A stretch of 64,000 nt of DNA from Polytrichum commune (GCA_950295325.1 OX485807.1:19191666-19255665); one strand, 5' to 3'; positions 34,460-49,030 are shown, counted from the stretch's first letter. Numbers and translations are program-made. The notes: generated from the sequence alone by a model not told the origin.

Positions 34460-37400
34460 ATTTCCACCAAATTTCTTTCGAATCAGTTTCTTCAGTTTGC
34501 TTTGGATGGTTGCGACAACCAGTCACAAGGGACCCAAAGTGGTTCATTTTGGCCACTCGTATTCTCAATGTCACGGGTGTGTTAAAAACTAGTTTACTGT
34601 AAATCAAGTTTCCTGTTGTGCCTCATGCCCCAATCACACCAAACTTTCCATCCAGTTCCAACCGTGAAACTGCCAGGGATTCTCTTCAAAAATAGATGTT
34701 GGTCCACCACTTTTTACACTATTACAGCTGGAGATGTTGACAGTTGGTGCCATATGTGGTTGGTGTGATCAGCCCCTCAGACTTCAAACTACACCTTCTC
34801 TCCGTCTTCATATTGGGTAGTTACTGGCATCAAAGATCTTGGAATTAGTTTGATGGGGACCATTTGGAATAATTTGACCCTTCTCTTGTAAGGACTTGTA
34901 GGGGGTATGGTTTTAACTAGAGCCCCTTCATCCACAATCATAACATTATTCACCTACTATCAGCCGTTGCATTCTAATAATATTTAATGACAGTGCTTCA
35001 CCCGAGTTTATCATATTGAATATGCTTAGATAAGCATCCATAAGATATAATTTTAGCACCTTACATGACATATTCCTGACCCACCCAACCTAGTCACTTG
35101 GTTGAATAATGATGTCATATGTAAGTGAAGTATTTTAACCCCCATACCGTGCCCAACTCCCCTAATGCCCACAGTTTGTCATGGTGATAGTTAATTACTT
35201 TGTTTGCCATGACGATAGGGCTCCCAATGTGTATAATGAGCTCAAATAAGAAAAGGTTACAATGGCTCTTGGCACAACCATTGTGAGTTACTTTGGAAGC
35301 CCAACACCACCACCATTTGGGGTCTCCCCATAGGCCCCGCTTGCACACATTTGGTGGGCATGTTTAGCGGCTTCCCATGGGGACATTCTAAGGGAGCCAT
35401 TTAATCCTACGTGTGCCTTCAAAAACAACTACCATTGGTTGATAGCATGTTGGGAAGATTGTGCCCACTAATTAATTCATCTAGGGCTTAGGCGGTCTGT
35501 AAAAACTTTTTTTTTGAATTAGGTAAATGTGTATATGTATATTTATTCATTTAAGCATGTAACATATCAATACATACAAAACCGAGTTTTGTAATTTATT
35601 TTCCATTCATTCATGACTTTGGATTGAGTTTTCTAACACATCACAGTTCCTAAAATTTAGACATTATGATGATTATTTTTTTCCTTTCATTAACGCCATC
35701 TAACCCAGTATTCCCAAAAGAACGAGGCTTAATTTTTGAGTTATTTTCCGTCCAACTTGCTATGAACCTACGGTATGTTGCCACATGAAGGATATCTTGC
35801 TAACTGCACTCAAAATTAAAAAAAAGGACTCACTTAATATGCAAAGTCACAATTGGAGGAATTCAATACATGTCTATAGCATTTCCTATGAACATCTAGT
35901 ATCATGTGCATGCATTTCTCTAGGTGATTATTTTGCATCCTTCAATGAAATGCAATGATGAAAAACTATATGATTTATATTTGACAACCTATTGATAATT
36001 CCTACCATGGGAGGCCATGAAACCTTATCCATAATTTGCCATGTAGACATCTATGTAGACTTTCCATCCATGATAATTTGCTTGGGCCCTTAGGCCTTCA
36101 CCTTCTAATGTGAAGTGAACTTAACGGTCTTGGCCTTTTCGACCAATTAGGGTTCTTAGAATGCAATGGCTATGGGCCTTTAGTCTTGCATTTGCAGTGG
36201 CCTAATAAGACATGTTCACGGTGTTGTAGATGACCAAATTTTATTCAATTTTGACTGTGGATATTGCCCCAATTCATGGAGAACCATCCACATGTCACTG
36301 CCTTGGTCAGCCAAGGCAAGACACCCACCTCAATTAATGGGGTGAACTAACCGCTAGTTACAAATAAACCAGTTCTTTGGGAAACAACCAATTGAAATTG
36401 AAGACTTCTCAAAAAATTATCCATCATTTTGAATGAATTTAGAGAATATACCCCAATTTACTAAAGAACTAATCAAAAGATCACATAATGTAACTAGTAG
36501 GACTTGGAAACACTAGTATTTTGACCAATTACACCCAAAATCTCCTTGGACATTACTGACCCACCTCTTTGAGTTGCCCACCACTATAGCAAAGGTAAAG
36601 AGGGTTAGTAAAAACTTGACCCACATATATTTGTGGTTGATTCATCTCAAGTGGGTCCCTAGACTAATTCGAGGCTTATAGTGCTATTTTTAGTATGAAG
36701 TTTTCTCTAAAAAGGGAAATATGCATATTGTGATATAATTGACTGCATTTTCATCTAGTGGTGGAGGTCCAACTCAAAGAGGTGGGTGTCTTACCCTGGT
36801 CGCCTTGGTTGACATTCATGTTAAACTTAGACAAAGTTACTTGAAAATAAAATTATACATATTTGGAAATCACTTGCTACTTGTACTGGGGCCCAGGGCA
36901 TGGCTACAGGGTACTGGGGCCCACTTCATCAAAGAATGTTATGAGATTTATCAATGACTTCAAACCAAATTAGTTTTATGTGAAGTACGCTAAATAATCA
37001 TGTGAGTGTGTTAAACATGGAGATAATTAATCTGGGTCACTTTAATTGTCTAGTCGGGGTGAAAACAATGTGGGTCCAAGACCACAAGTCCTCCCCCGGT
37101 CTTCCTTGAGACCTCCGACCAACACCTTCCATAAAACCAAACAATCACTTTCCACCAAAAGTAACGTAAACTAAAATATCCACCAACATCAACCTCCTCA
37201 TTGAACATCAGTGTGATCCACACTAACTTCGAACTAGAGATTTGGCATGGGCTGTAACTTAATGTTGGCTCTACAAACTTATGGTGGCCCACATTAATAA
37301 GACTTATTAGTGTGATTTTTGTGAGTTCATATTATTAATATAATAACTTACTATTCTTGAATGGACCCTAGGACAACAACCAACATATGAGTTCCAAACG

Positions 37401-38224
37401 ATCACCATACGTCAATGAAAAGAAGAATGCAAATCTACCATTGTGATAGAGTTGTAAATCTTCTAATGACGTAGGATGAATTTTTAGTAACAAAGGACCA
37501 TTACCCAAGTCTCATATGCTTATAGTGGACCATATACGGATGTGACAAAAGATGTGGCTGGAAAGAGCTCACCGTCGCACACTCATGTGCTTAAGTTAAG
37601 TGAGTTCCGACCAAGTTCCGGCCATGATTCAGCATTGCAAAAGAAGGGGAATCAACATGGCCGCCGTGCCTCCTCTAGTGCTCTACCTTCATAAAGGGGG
37701 AGATATAGCTAGGTATGCAATCATATCGATTAGCAAGACCGGGCATGCCCCCATACAACAAAATACTTTGCGTTTGATCCACCTATGGGAGGCTCTTTGG
37801 CCTTCACCCTCCACGCGTTTCTCATGAGGGTCAATTTACCACCCGGTGGGTGGCGCCAATTTTCAAAGGAGATTTTACCGATCATCCCAATTAGTGTGTG
37901 TTAGTTATGGGGTGTTATAACCATATCATGAGAATGTAACATTTTATCAAAGCAAAGTCATTTATGTTTTATAATGTCCGAACAACCTATTGAACATCTT
38001 GTAAGATGTCTTTGCACTATGTAACTTTGAATAGTAACACGCATTGATTGGGATAATTGTTGTAGCCTTGTCCTGATGAATCTCCATCCCTATGGCCAAC
38101 TTCCAGGGATTTTTGTCAGTTTCAAATTCAACTAAAGTATGTGGGCACTATTATATCGGGAGAGAATTATCGCATTTGCATACCCTTATCCATTCGTCCA
38201 TTGTAAAAACTTGAACCCGAATAG
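34460..38224. other. gene-free intergenic DNA upstream of starch synthase
   Basis: No recognisable coding or RNA feature. A monomer resembling the tandem family at 62.6-63.5 kb lies near 36.73-36.81 kb (TTGACTGCATTTTCATC, then GGTGGAGGTCCAACTC). Confidence 0.5.
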
Positions 38225-38585
38225 AGTTAAAATGTGTATAGTAAAAGAGATGAAATCACGGAGTGGTCCCAAACCTTGAGTTTATGAGAATTAATACCGA
38301 GTCACCCAAGTTTTCTTGATGCTTGAATTACCATATAGAAAGAGTGGTGTCGGGTTATTAGAAATTGCACGTGTAGCTTGTCCTACTAGGATGGGTGGAC
38401 CAAGCTAGCCTTGCATAGCCGACCGATATTTCGGACAACATGCCCCATGTGCACACCCTATTTTAGATTCTAAGATTCTCTCAAAGTCTGAGAGACCAAA
38501 AAAATTTATAAAATAAAATAAAATAAAAAATCCCATAAGTTTCACCCAATTTTCAAAATAGGCTCCAATACACAACGAGCTAACT
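38225..38585. repeat. dispersed repeat, copy 1 (partners at 53.9 and 47.1 kb)
   Basis: Shares TTGTCCTACTA, CAAGCTAGCCTTGCATAG, CTATTTTA and TTTTCAAAATAGGCTCCAAT with 53863-54086 in the same orientation. Its left part (38235-38330, GAGTCACCCAA) also matches 47140-47225. No coding content and no clear termini. Confidence 0.7.
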
Positions 38586-41500
38586 TATTGACATTGTACA
38601 TTATTTCTAATATTTCTTACCGTTCAAAAAATACATAAAATTGTTTTTTTAATTGTGGTTGTTATACGGGTTGATTAACAAAGTTACAAGTTTTTGGTAA
38701 TTTGATTTTGGTCCAAGGGAGTTTGCATAAGTAAAGAGGCAACCTATTCGCAAACTTGGTAACCTAATTGCACATACTAATGTAGATTATTCAACCTTAC
38801 AACCTTCCCACTAACATAGGCGTACTTAAATCAAACACAACAATAATCCAGTCACCTATATTTGAGTGGTTTATGGTTAGGTGTGGATCTAAGAACCAAC
38901 ACCAGAAAAATATATATGTTCAAAAGAGATTGAACTACGTGTTCAAAACATGCTAACCATTATAAGTGCAGTACTCAACATGATTGGGGATACCTATATA
39001 ACCTCTTAATGAGCACAAGAATCTTCACTTTATAATAAATAAGATATTCACATGAGCTCCAAAATTATGAAACAAATGGCTACAAACACAATTTGAAGTT
39101 GTTATTCATCTTGCACTAATTGTGTGTTTCATATCCTATGAGAAATGGGCATAGCATCACTCAACCCATGTGTTGGCTCCCTTTCCAAAAGGGGAGGCTC
39201 TAGCATATGGTCGAGAATTGAGGCCACATCGTTCCCGGACACCATATATTTGGGAACAAGCGAATTGGCTTTGATCGTGTGGGTGGACTTTTATGTTATT
39301 AAAGCAGGCAAGGCCGGCAGGCTAGCACTGACCTTTTTGGGGGGGAATATTTGGAATATTGGTTGATTGGCTTTAGGAAATCGTTGATTGTTGCATTTGT
39401 GACTATAATAAACATATTTATTACTATATGTTGAAAAAACAACTCAATGTTTTTCACACATTGGTTATACATCGTGAAAGCAAGATTGAAGTATATGGCA
39501 ATATTCATAAACTAAAATAGTAGCCATATGTGATACATAAATTGTTTGAGTCTAAAAATGGTTATGAGTGCTTAAAGCCAAATCTTGCATTGGTTAAAAA
39601 CATGGATCTTCTCTCACAATTGACCTTGGTTGTGGCCACCAATGATAAGCACCTCCACCTTATGACAATTCATATCTAAAACCAAAAATGCAGAGTGTAC
39701 ATTCTACACCTACATTTTGCAATCTACAAACATTTTGCAAGCTTCAATCAAAGCACACACTCAATGCCATGCTCAAAGCACCTAAACCACATTCCATAGC
39801 TAAAACTACCGTTTGGACCACACTCTGCAACTACAACAACCATTTGGATTTTGAACCACATTGCAACTGCACCAAGCATTTAAACCACACTGCAACTACA
39901 AAAGCCATCTGAAGCACATCCTACAACTACAACAACCATCTGAACCTCAACCACAAATTAAAGACCGTTGGATGTGCGTTTCAGCACGACGTCCCAATGT
40001 CCTTGAGCCAACACTACACATCATTGAGAATTAGAAGGATTTGGAATGAAACTTGGAAAATGAGCCAAATGAAGCTCCTAGAAATTGCAAACAAAAAAAT
40101 CATGCATATTGCAAGCAAGTGGAATGTAGAATAACCATCTAACAATATGGTTGTCGGCGCCAATCTCTATGCCATTCATCATACACAACATCAAATCGAA
40201 TAAAATTTATGGCTAAAGATTCCAACATGGGCTGCAAGATAGTTAGACAACCGGTTGCACAATTTAGACTTGGAGAAGGCAACTGTTGAGAAAGTACACT
40301 TGTCTTCCACAGAGCCAAGGACCTAAACTATTGCCAATTTAGCAACCTTGAACAATTCCCCAACATGGCTCTTAAGGATGGTGGACATTGCCAAACACCG
40401 CCACAACTTCATCAACAAATAGCCAAGTACTTAGCGATTGTAGGATTTTTCTTGCCTTATTTATCACATGTTTGTGTAAGTAATATGCAATTAACCACCC
40501 AAAATTGTCCCCCCGATGCTTGTTGCTCAAATGGGGCATCTTCAAAAACTTAAACAAGTGCTTCAATGATTCGTATTTGAGCTTAGGGTAGCCATTCTAA
40601 AGCATGTGGAATACCACTTGGAATTAATATATCTTCCTAGCCTAGTCCCCCTTGAAAGCCACATGAACATGCACCCCAAGTTCCCAACCACCAACTTAAT
40701 GAAGTCATAATCTCAACCATGACCAATCCCACCAAAAAACTAATCACCAAGCCAACCACCAACCAAGCTACAAGGCTATATCAAAATCCAAAAGTTGATG
40801 AGACACACATTCTTGCAATGAGATCCAAAATTTGAAGGAAGGGTGAGTCACATACTTGATCTAATACAATTGGTCGATTCAAACTATGTTTCTTCATCCA
40901 TACAACTGACAAAGTGCATGTCTCATTTTATTTCTTTTGCCAACACATGTCAAATTGGTGGTTTGGACATTATAGAACATTCACATCTTCACTTAATAAA
41001 CAATTACATTTAACAGTGAAAAGATATAGAATGGTGTGACATTAAATAGCAAGTGACACTAAATACAATATTTAGTGTAGTTACATGTGCAAGGGATAGA
41101 GGGAGAAGATATTTCTTCAAACTTATTTTCATGATGAAAAATATCTCACAACTTCAACATTCGTATTCACATGGCAACTATTGTGGATAGTGTAGTAATA
41201 TCAAGTAGATTGCAATGGACCTCCCAACATCATGCGAATAAAATTGGGTCTTACATATCCTTGTCATAGCCAAGGATTTATGGACCCGGCCATGTGAGTT
41301 GGAGGTGAAAATGCTAGGAATATTCCATGTCGATGTACATACAACCCCGGACTTAATATCAAAGACCCCGGATTACTCTAGGCCCATAATCCGGGGCATA
41401 AAACTCTATAATATGGATTGGCTATAAACCTATAGGGGAAGGTTATACCCTTACATGGTTGCCACGAATCCAAGGCCAACTGTGCAAATATCTACACAAA

Positions 41501-41828
41501 AAGCACTATAAAAGTTAATGGCCTCTAATTTGAATCTACACCATTCTCTAATCTTTTGGGGGAAAACAACTAGAATCTTCAACGTTTTTGTTATTAGCGA
41601 GAACATGATTGTGTTTGGTGTATAGATGCACTTTGCGTTGGCGGACAAAACTATGTTTTGTAAACGGAAATCATTTTATACACATGATTCCTAAATTAAA
41701 AGAACATTCCATGAGTTTTATATTGAGTGCATATAAAATTAATCCGGAATTTTTTTAAAAGAAAAATCACATTTGGATATCATTCCGAGGTACATTGTCT
41801 TATGGTGTCTCGCTATTGACTAACATAT
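38586..41828. other. gene-free; includes CA-rich and palindromic repeat fragments
   Basis: Imperfect repeats of AACCACACTGCAACTACAA type occupy 39690-39960. A fragment of the self-palindromic MITE end lies near 41052-41080 (GACACTAAATAC, ATATTTAGTGTAG). No gene is seen. Confidence 0.5.
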
Positions 41829-42073
41829 TATTGAAAGTCAATAGGACTAGAGATGAGATTGCACAAGCATATAGACATACACAAAGGCATATGAACTATG
41901 CTTGGAGTGAGATGGTCTCATGCTCTCTTTTCTTTGGTTCATACAAATAATATGGGATAACTCTTATCCCTCTTTGGATTGGCGTTGTGGCCTTATTCTA
42001 ACTTTATTGTTTCTCATGCCGCTTTCATTACATTTCTATTGACTACAAGCAATCTAATGCTCTACTTTCTACA
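41829..42073 (-). mobile_element. solo LTR, same Copia family, minus orientation
   Basis: Read on the minus strand it starts TGTAGAAAGTAGAGCA and ends TTTCAATA. It matches the LTRs at 7241, 12475 and 20879. It is flanked by CATAT at 41824-41828 and 42074-42078, a perfect 5-bp target duplication. No internal sequence remains. Confidence 0.93.
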
Positions 42074-42078
42074 CATAT

Positions 42079-44404
42079 GACTAGAACGTATATTGATTTG
42101 TCCTTTTAGTGTGAGCCACAAGGATTTACTAGGATTTAGTGTGAGCTTCTTATTCTTTGTGGATTACACTCATTGACAACCATGTATGTAGGAAGACTTG
42201 ACCATGAATGCACAATTTTTTCCTTTCGCCTTTGTTGATCATAGATATGCATGGAAATCTCGATCCTTAATCAATCTTTGTAATTTCATACAAATTGCAT
42301 AGTCTCTCTTTAGACTTGATGATACGAAGTACTCAACAAATCCCCCAATCAAGCTCTTTCCAAGTTACTTTGTGATGTGTAATCTTCCAAGACACAAAAC
42401 TATTTATAGATTCAACCAAAAACTCATACCACAATGTATATTCACATTAGAGTTATAATCAACCGTAGTTCTCATTGGAAGTTGGTTATTTTGCATACAA
42501 TCATTTCCATGTGTCGGTAAGTGTTTGTTGCATGCTTGGAGTCAGTGTGGAGTTTGAAATAAAGAGCCCTCAATATTGATTCTTTGATGGTCAAACTCAT
42601 TTTAGCATCTCTTGGCATGCCAAAAAATGAGTTTGGTCCTGAACGATCCAATATAGAATGTTACTCGTTCAACCCATTACCCTCCACACCAATTCTAGCA
42701 TACACCGTAAACATACCAAACATGGAAAGTATTGTATGTTAAAAACAACCAACTGTGAACCAAATTTCTATTGTATAGTTTCAGATTGCCATATGCATGA
42801 TTGGGAAGCTCTTACAAGTTATGATAGAATTGAGTAGTAGAAGACTCTAAAGGAGCTTGAGAAAGCTCTAGATGTGGCTTATCAAATTTGCTTGATGAGT
42901 TGGATGAGTTGCGCTTTGTTAAAAAAACCTTATTGATTGTAAGAGCAATTTGATGGTTGCATGGAAAGTTTGGCCCTTTCTAAGCACTATTGCTTGACTT
43001 CACTTGGATCATGTGGTGGAAATCTACCAATGTTGTACCAGTATCACAATTATGGTATACTAGACTAGTCCTGGTATGAAGGGTTCCAAAAATTGATTGG
43101 TTGGGTATGGTAATGGTACCGCATTGTAAAGGTCAAGTATAATACAAGCAAGGTATGAGAAATTTATTTTTTCGAAACTAAATATAAGTATGGTATTGGT
43201 ATTAAGCTTCTTTCACCCAGTATTCGGGGAGTATGTACCTTATACAAGGTACGGGTATAGTAGACCTTTCAATCAATTACCTCAACCATTTTGTTCAATC
43301 CAAAATTGATTCACGTGATCATGCCCAATTGCATCTTCATTATAATAACCAATATTATGTGCACCTATTCACACATCTAACTAATTGTTGCTCCCTAAAA
43401 GGGAGCACTTAATCACTTCAAAAAAATCCTATTTATCACAGGTTGTCAAACCTCAAAACTCCTACCTAGGCAGTTCACAAGATATATCATCCACAGTAAT
43501 GGTTTTAACCTGAATATTTTGGAGGACATCCTATGCTAGGTATGTTTTTTTGGGGGGGGGGCACAAATTGAAAATTCAATTGCAATAATAACCCAAAATA
43601 CAACCAACCTGGCCAAAACAACGCAATCTGAGTGGAAATTGAGGAATAATGCCCATTTGAGGCCTTCTATGCTAAGTATGTTATGGACCCAAGTATTACA
43701 AAGCAATGTGCATTGGCTTGTATGTACTTTGGCAAGATATTAGGTTCAAACACACCATTATTATATACCAATGCTTGGGCTAGACCAATACACTAGTACA
43801 ACACCAAATTTACCCTTGGTGATTGTCCTTTGGTCACCTCTTGGAAGTGAATAATTTTAACTTGAACCCCCAAAAAAAAAACACACACACGCGCACACAC
43901 ACAAGAGGCTCAAATTAGTCTTTAAAGGCCATAAGTGCATGATGTACTTGAAGAAAGGCTTGTATTGGAACATTGCGCGGGATCTTTGTGCAAAGGATTC
44001 GTTGGAGAGTATGATGATTAGCATATGAAAGTTAGAGCCAAAGTTTGGAATGTCGAATTCAATGCTCTAAGTTCTACTAGGTAGTACAATGATTTTTGGA
44101 AGGATGATACCTATTACCAATAGGAGACCTATGAGCTTTTACTGTACCCAAGAGCATCTACTGACTTATACCTTAAATAAACTCACTCGTTGTGGATAAA
44201 GGGACTTTTATTAATAAAATAAAAGAACCCTCTACTAGTTGATATTTGATTCATTCCAAATGGAGTTCGTTGGACTAATAAGAGGTTTTTGATACCAAAT
44301 TTCTACTAGAAATAATTATCAATAAATAATACCCCTAGTATTAGAATAATTTATTGTCTTTTGCCTTCCTAATGGATGAATTTACCTAAGTTAAAGTCGC
44401 TAAT
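42079..44404. other. no gene seen
   Basis: AT-rich DNA. There is a G9 run near 43553-43561 and an (AC)n-type microsatellite near 43881-43902. No open frame above background. Confidence 0.5.
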
Positions 44405-44655
44405 CCCAACACTAACATTGCACTTATGACTGTCCAAATGAAAAGAGGAACTTCATTTTGAAGTGCAAATCTAGGATGTCAAAGGACCACTCATCGTCAA
44501 TGAGTATAACTTCAATGAATGAGAGATTCTTGAAGGTCTTAGATTTGAGTTCCAAAATGAAGCCTCCCTAAGATGCTTGAAGGTCTTAGATTTGTGTTCC
44601 AAAATGAAGCCTCCTTGTTCATTTGGACAGTCATAAGTGCAGTGTTAGTGTTGGG
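44405..44655. repeat. foldback element, two 70-bp inverted arms
   Basis: Arms 44405-44474 and 44586-44655 are inverted repeats. The outer 38 bases differ at one position and the inner part is more diverged. The 111-bp loop holds a further partial copy of the inner arm (44527-44568, TTAGATTTGAGTTCC, AAAATGAAGCCTCC), so the right arm was locally duplicated. It could be a MITE or a hairpin RNA source. No coding content. Confidence 0.8.
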
Positions 44656-46459
44656 TTGACATGGGTTATAAGAAGCACATTGTGGGTACTTCCAAAAAGT
44701 TTGGACTATTTTGATGTACGAAAAACCTAGGAAAAACTTTGTCAACAAGACTAAGGTTATCAAAATACAAATTTTGAGGAGTATTCAAAGAGCGTATTTG
44801 AGATCTTTGTTGAATACATAGGTGTGCATAATGCGGTTAGTGTTGATTGTTGACTTTTTGATTGCCCCAACCAATGTGTTGTCATATTAATCCTTAGAAT
44901 AAATCTAGAAGTGCTTGTTTTAATAAGAAGATATTGAACCATTTTACACCCAAAAGTATGTATTCAAAACTGGTTGGTAGTTGAATAAGACATGTCTACC
45001 TTAGAAATTGCGAGGCTCTAGCTAGCCTTTGAGAAGGAGAGGACACATCCCGCGAGATTTTTGTATGCAAAGACATGTCTTGGACATGTGCCAATGGTGT
45101 GAATCTTTTGAGGAATATTACTTTGTTAACTAGCACAATATCAACACCAAAAGGCATGAAAAACATGGACACTACCAAGGTGGAAAGATGGAGAAAAAGT
45201 GCTCCTCATCTAGTGGGCGGCCTTGAGAGCTTCTTCTTTCTTCTTCTTAAAAGATGTGCAATTCTTGTACCAACTTACCACTTAGGTACCTTCAATATTG
45301 TCGAAGGTGATTCAAAAGTAGTGGCACTCCTTGTGTAGAGCTCGAAGAGCAAATTGTATCCCGGGCTTAATGTACGAGTCTTGTAGTATCTAAAGAATAT
45401 CTTTCCGGTCAAGTGAAAGAAGTGAGTCATGTCTATCTTTTAGCTAAGGGCCTCCGAGGCACACTAGGAGTGATACTAGAATAGCAATGATGTGGCACTA
45501 TACTTGTGAGGAGTGTCTTACACACATGTCTTCGAGCGCTCAAGAGTTTGCTACCACACAAGCGGCATAGATTCAACACCGGCACAAACCAAATTGTGTG
45601 ATGGGATTGGGCAACATTGGGATAGTTTGGGGCGTATCAAGACACAGGAATTTATCCCAAGAAAATCTTGGATTTCCAATACGGTAGTAGTCCCACGTTG
45701 AAGGGGCATTGCATGTCATAGCCACCTAAGTGGTTATTGGGACATTTCCTCAAAAGAGGCGACCAAGGCGACAAATGCTTTCTCCTCTTTACAAATGATA
45801 CAAGTACAATCTTTCTTCTTTTAGAGTGGGCACTTAGATAAAGTGTCATAGAATTAGGGTGGAATACTTCAATTTGAAGATAATATATGAATTAGTCGCA
45901 TTACTAAAATTCTTGTCACCTAAAAACCGTGGGGCTTTAGCACGTGTTGTTGCGTGAGATTCTGCCAACATTGTCAAAGTGAGAAAATATATATTTAAAT
46001 ATCTCTTGCTTTGTAAAAATCTCGACATTCTTTGCACATTACTTTGTCATCACTCTCGAAGTGGCCAATGTCTCTTACAAAATGACAACAAAAATATCTC
46101 CATGGCGTCGACTTTATTATCTCAATCTTTTGTAGGTAAGAAAAAACGGTTGTTGTCATTCTATTAGTGGGACAGTAGCTTCTCTATAATGGGCCAAGGC
46201 TAAACACCCACCAACATAACTCAAGATGAAAACACATTTAAATGTGTTATAGTTTGTGTTTTTCTTTTTTAGACGATTTGACCCAGGGTTTGGCATCAAA
46301 GACCTTAGATTTATTTTGAAGCACCTACTTGAGATAAAGTTATCAAATGTATGGGAATTAGGTCTTTACAAAATATCCTTCCCCTCGGTAATGTTGGTGG
46401 GGGCCCAACTCCAAGAGGTGGGTATCTACCCTTGGCCACTTATGAAATGAAATGAAATT
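44656..46459. other. no gene recognised
   Basis: A few short open frames (for example 45075-45338 plus and 45513-45701 plus) have no recognisable motif. Otherwise ordinary AT-rich DNA. Confidence 0.45.
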
Positions 46460-46990
46460 CATTTTAAAGTCCAAAAAGCCAAAAGGTTGAAACTAGAAGT
46501 ACATCATGATGGTGTCCAACCAAATAATTCTCTAGAGTGGCGGAGTGCGACAACCTCCATGAGATAGATGCTAATGTCAACTTGATGGTCCAATTGAAAG
46601 AAAACTTGAGACTCCTAATGCTACATTCCCAAGTAGTGATTGAAACTTATCTTTGATGGAGTTATGTAGGGGACACTCCAACACAAAATGGGCATCATTT
46701 TCAACTACATTATAAGAGCAAAAGTGGCATAACCTATCATCTCTAGAGATAGTATAGTCAACCACTGTCCAATTTCAATGGCAAGTCTATGATTCGAGGT
46801 GTGGTAAGCAACAATAATCTTGTGTTATGGTGGTGTCAATGGTTGCTTCAAGTACAATTCACATCATTATTTTTTTTTAAAAACAAAATCCTTGAGGTGG
46901 AGGTAATCTAGTTTCTTCCCCGAGAGATGGAAAAACTTCCACTCTTTATCAAGAAAGGCATGCTTGATATCATCGAACGTGACTTAAATA
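46460..46990 (-). pseudogene. LINE (non-LTR retrotransposon) ORF2 C-terminal remnant
   Basis: Minus-strand frame 46765-46577 reads SRDDRLCHFC, then HFVLECPLHNSIKDKF, the Cys-His zf-RVT motif at the end of plant LINE reverse transcriptase proteins. Upstream in another frame TSNHRLAIEIGQW precedes it, and downstream WTIKLTLA and CTSS appear after shifts and stops. Only the 3' end survives, as is typical of 5'-truncated LINEs. The related fragment in the starch synthase intron shares the last 200 bases. Confidence 0.82.
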
Positions 46991-49030
46991 ATTTTAATGT
47001 GTAATGGAATCAACTAAAATATATAAACACTTTGTCCTAAGAATAAAATAGGCAGTTGGTCCCATCTACTTTTTGAATTAATACTAAGTATCTAAAATAT
47101 TGAAGAATTGCAACACACAATAGAGTTATCCATAGAGTATTGAAGTAGATGAAACCATGGTTTGGTCCCAAAACCCTAAGTCCATGAGGATTAACTCAAA
47201 GTCACCCAATGCTTAACCCCTAACTTCCCATGCCCTCAAATTTGCGCAGGAAAAGCGACCTCAATTTTAGCGACTATAGTTGAAAATTTGAATTTTTTTC
47301 TACAAATCCAACCATATAATTGTTTGTAGGTTAGAGGTGACTACTCATAATCCAACTTTGGGGGTCTTGAGGGGTAGAAAGTTAGAAATTAATTTAGGGT
47401 TGGTATTTTGATCGAACCTCCACTTGAATCATCTCCACATGACATTGTTACCCTTGTTCAAAAGAGGGGCAATGTACAAACTAGAATTAGCTCACAAATA
47501 TTAAAACCATAATTTTGTGATTTTTGGGGAAGCTTTGCAATTTGAGGCAGCAGTGCTACAAATGTGCACCTTCCACTTAGATTTACACCTACCAACACAT
47601 GTCCAACTAAATATTCCACGGGTAGATGTTTAGTATATGCTGCATTTGAGTGTCGTGCAAATTTTCATATCAATTGGGAATTATTTGCACATAGGAATTG
47701 ACCCAAAAAAATAAAAAATAAAAAAAAGTTTAGGATGTTGCCCCTAAACCACAGAGGTGACAAATGTCAAGCATGCATTTGTAGACCGGTTCCATTATAA
47801 AGCAGTTGAGAGCACACTCCCATATTGGAATTAATCCAAAAATATTTAACTATATTGAATCAAATTATCCATGTGGCAAGACATAGCAAACTTGAACATG
47901 AACAAGAGGAGTAGTTGGAACAAGCCCGAAACCATCTAAACTGGTGTCAAAGGGGTCAAAGTACATTCACAAACAAAATATGGTCGCATAGGACATTAGG
48001 GGTTAAATTACTAGTGTAGTTAGGGTTTTGATGTCACTGAAACTAACCCAAGGATAATAACCTAGGGTACAAAGTCTCAAGGAAGACTAAGCTAGTATCT
48101 ATGAGTATTAGTGTCAGATTGGATTAAAATTTATACTATTAGTCTATGTCTTGTACTCCTTAATTCCTTCTTTAATAAACTTAATTCACAATCTTATGAT
48201 TTATTGGTGTTTTCTCAATCGTGTGTGAATATGTCCTATGTATGTGGACTCCTATCACTTTAATTTCATCCTCTATATCAGTGGTGAAGCTCAAAAGCTT
48301 GGGAAGTGGTTAATGAATGATAATCAGGACAATGTCCGAGGTAATGTCTTTTGAATTACCACATAGTCTTTAATTGCCATAAGTTTATGCTTCCAATAAT
48401 CTCATATTTAAATTATCGTAATCCATTTACAACCATCACGCAACTCTTCACAACTATAATCACCACCTTCATCTTTGGTGGCCTTGGCAACTTGTCTCAA
48501 GAATCACCCAAGTGGGTTTACACAATAACAATGCATCAACAAGATAGGCTACATCCTTTGTTCATACGATTTAGCCTAACTTTAGTTATTCAAATAATCT
48601 TCATTGGTCAAAAACTCACTTTAGTGAGGAAAAGTCTTTCCTCTGGCACCCTATAGGTGTCAGCCACAAACCCCCACCCTTGTGCGTCGTAGTCCGGGTG
48701 AGAGTCCATGGCCCACATGCTCTTAACACGACCAACACAACCCAACATTACTGGATCTCCACCAACCCACAAGGCATTTGTTGAACACGAAAGTTTATTC
48801 AAAGTGTGAGAGGTCCCAATATACAGTATTACTCTTTGTCCTTGTAGTTGTCTCACGCATCCCATGCCCTAATCCAAAATTGTAACTTGAGCCTAAACCT
48901 AACCAACGCTAATCTAAACTACCCTAACTACGCATTCACCACTTAGGCAATGCCAATCCCATGGTGGCATGCTCGGCTTAGGCATCCCTTAGCCACTACC
49001 TAAGTAACTACACTAACTTCAACACCTAAA
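46991..49030. other. gene-free; contains old repeat piece
   Basis: 47140-47225 resembles the left part of the repeat at 38225. No recognisable frame elsewhere. Confidence 0.5.
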
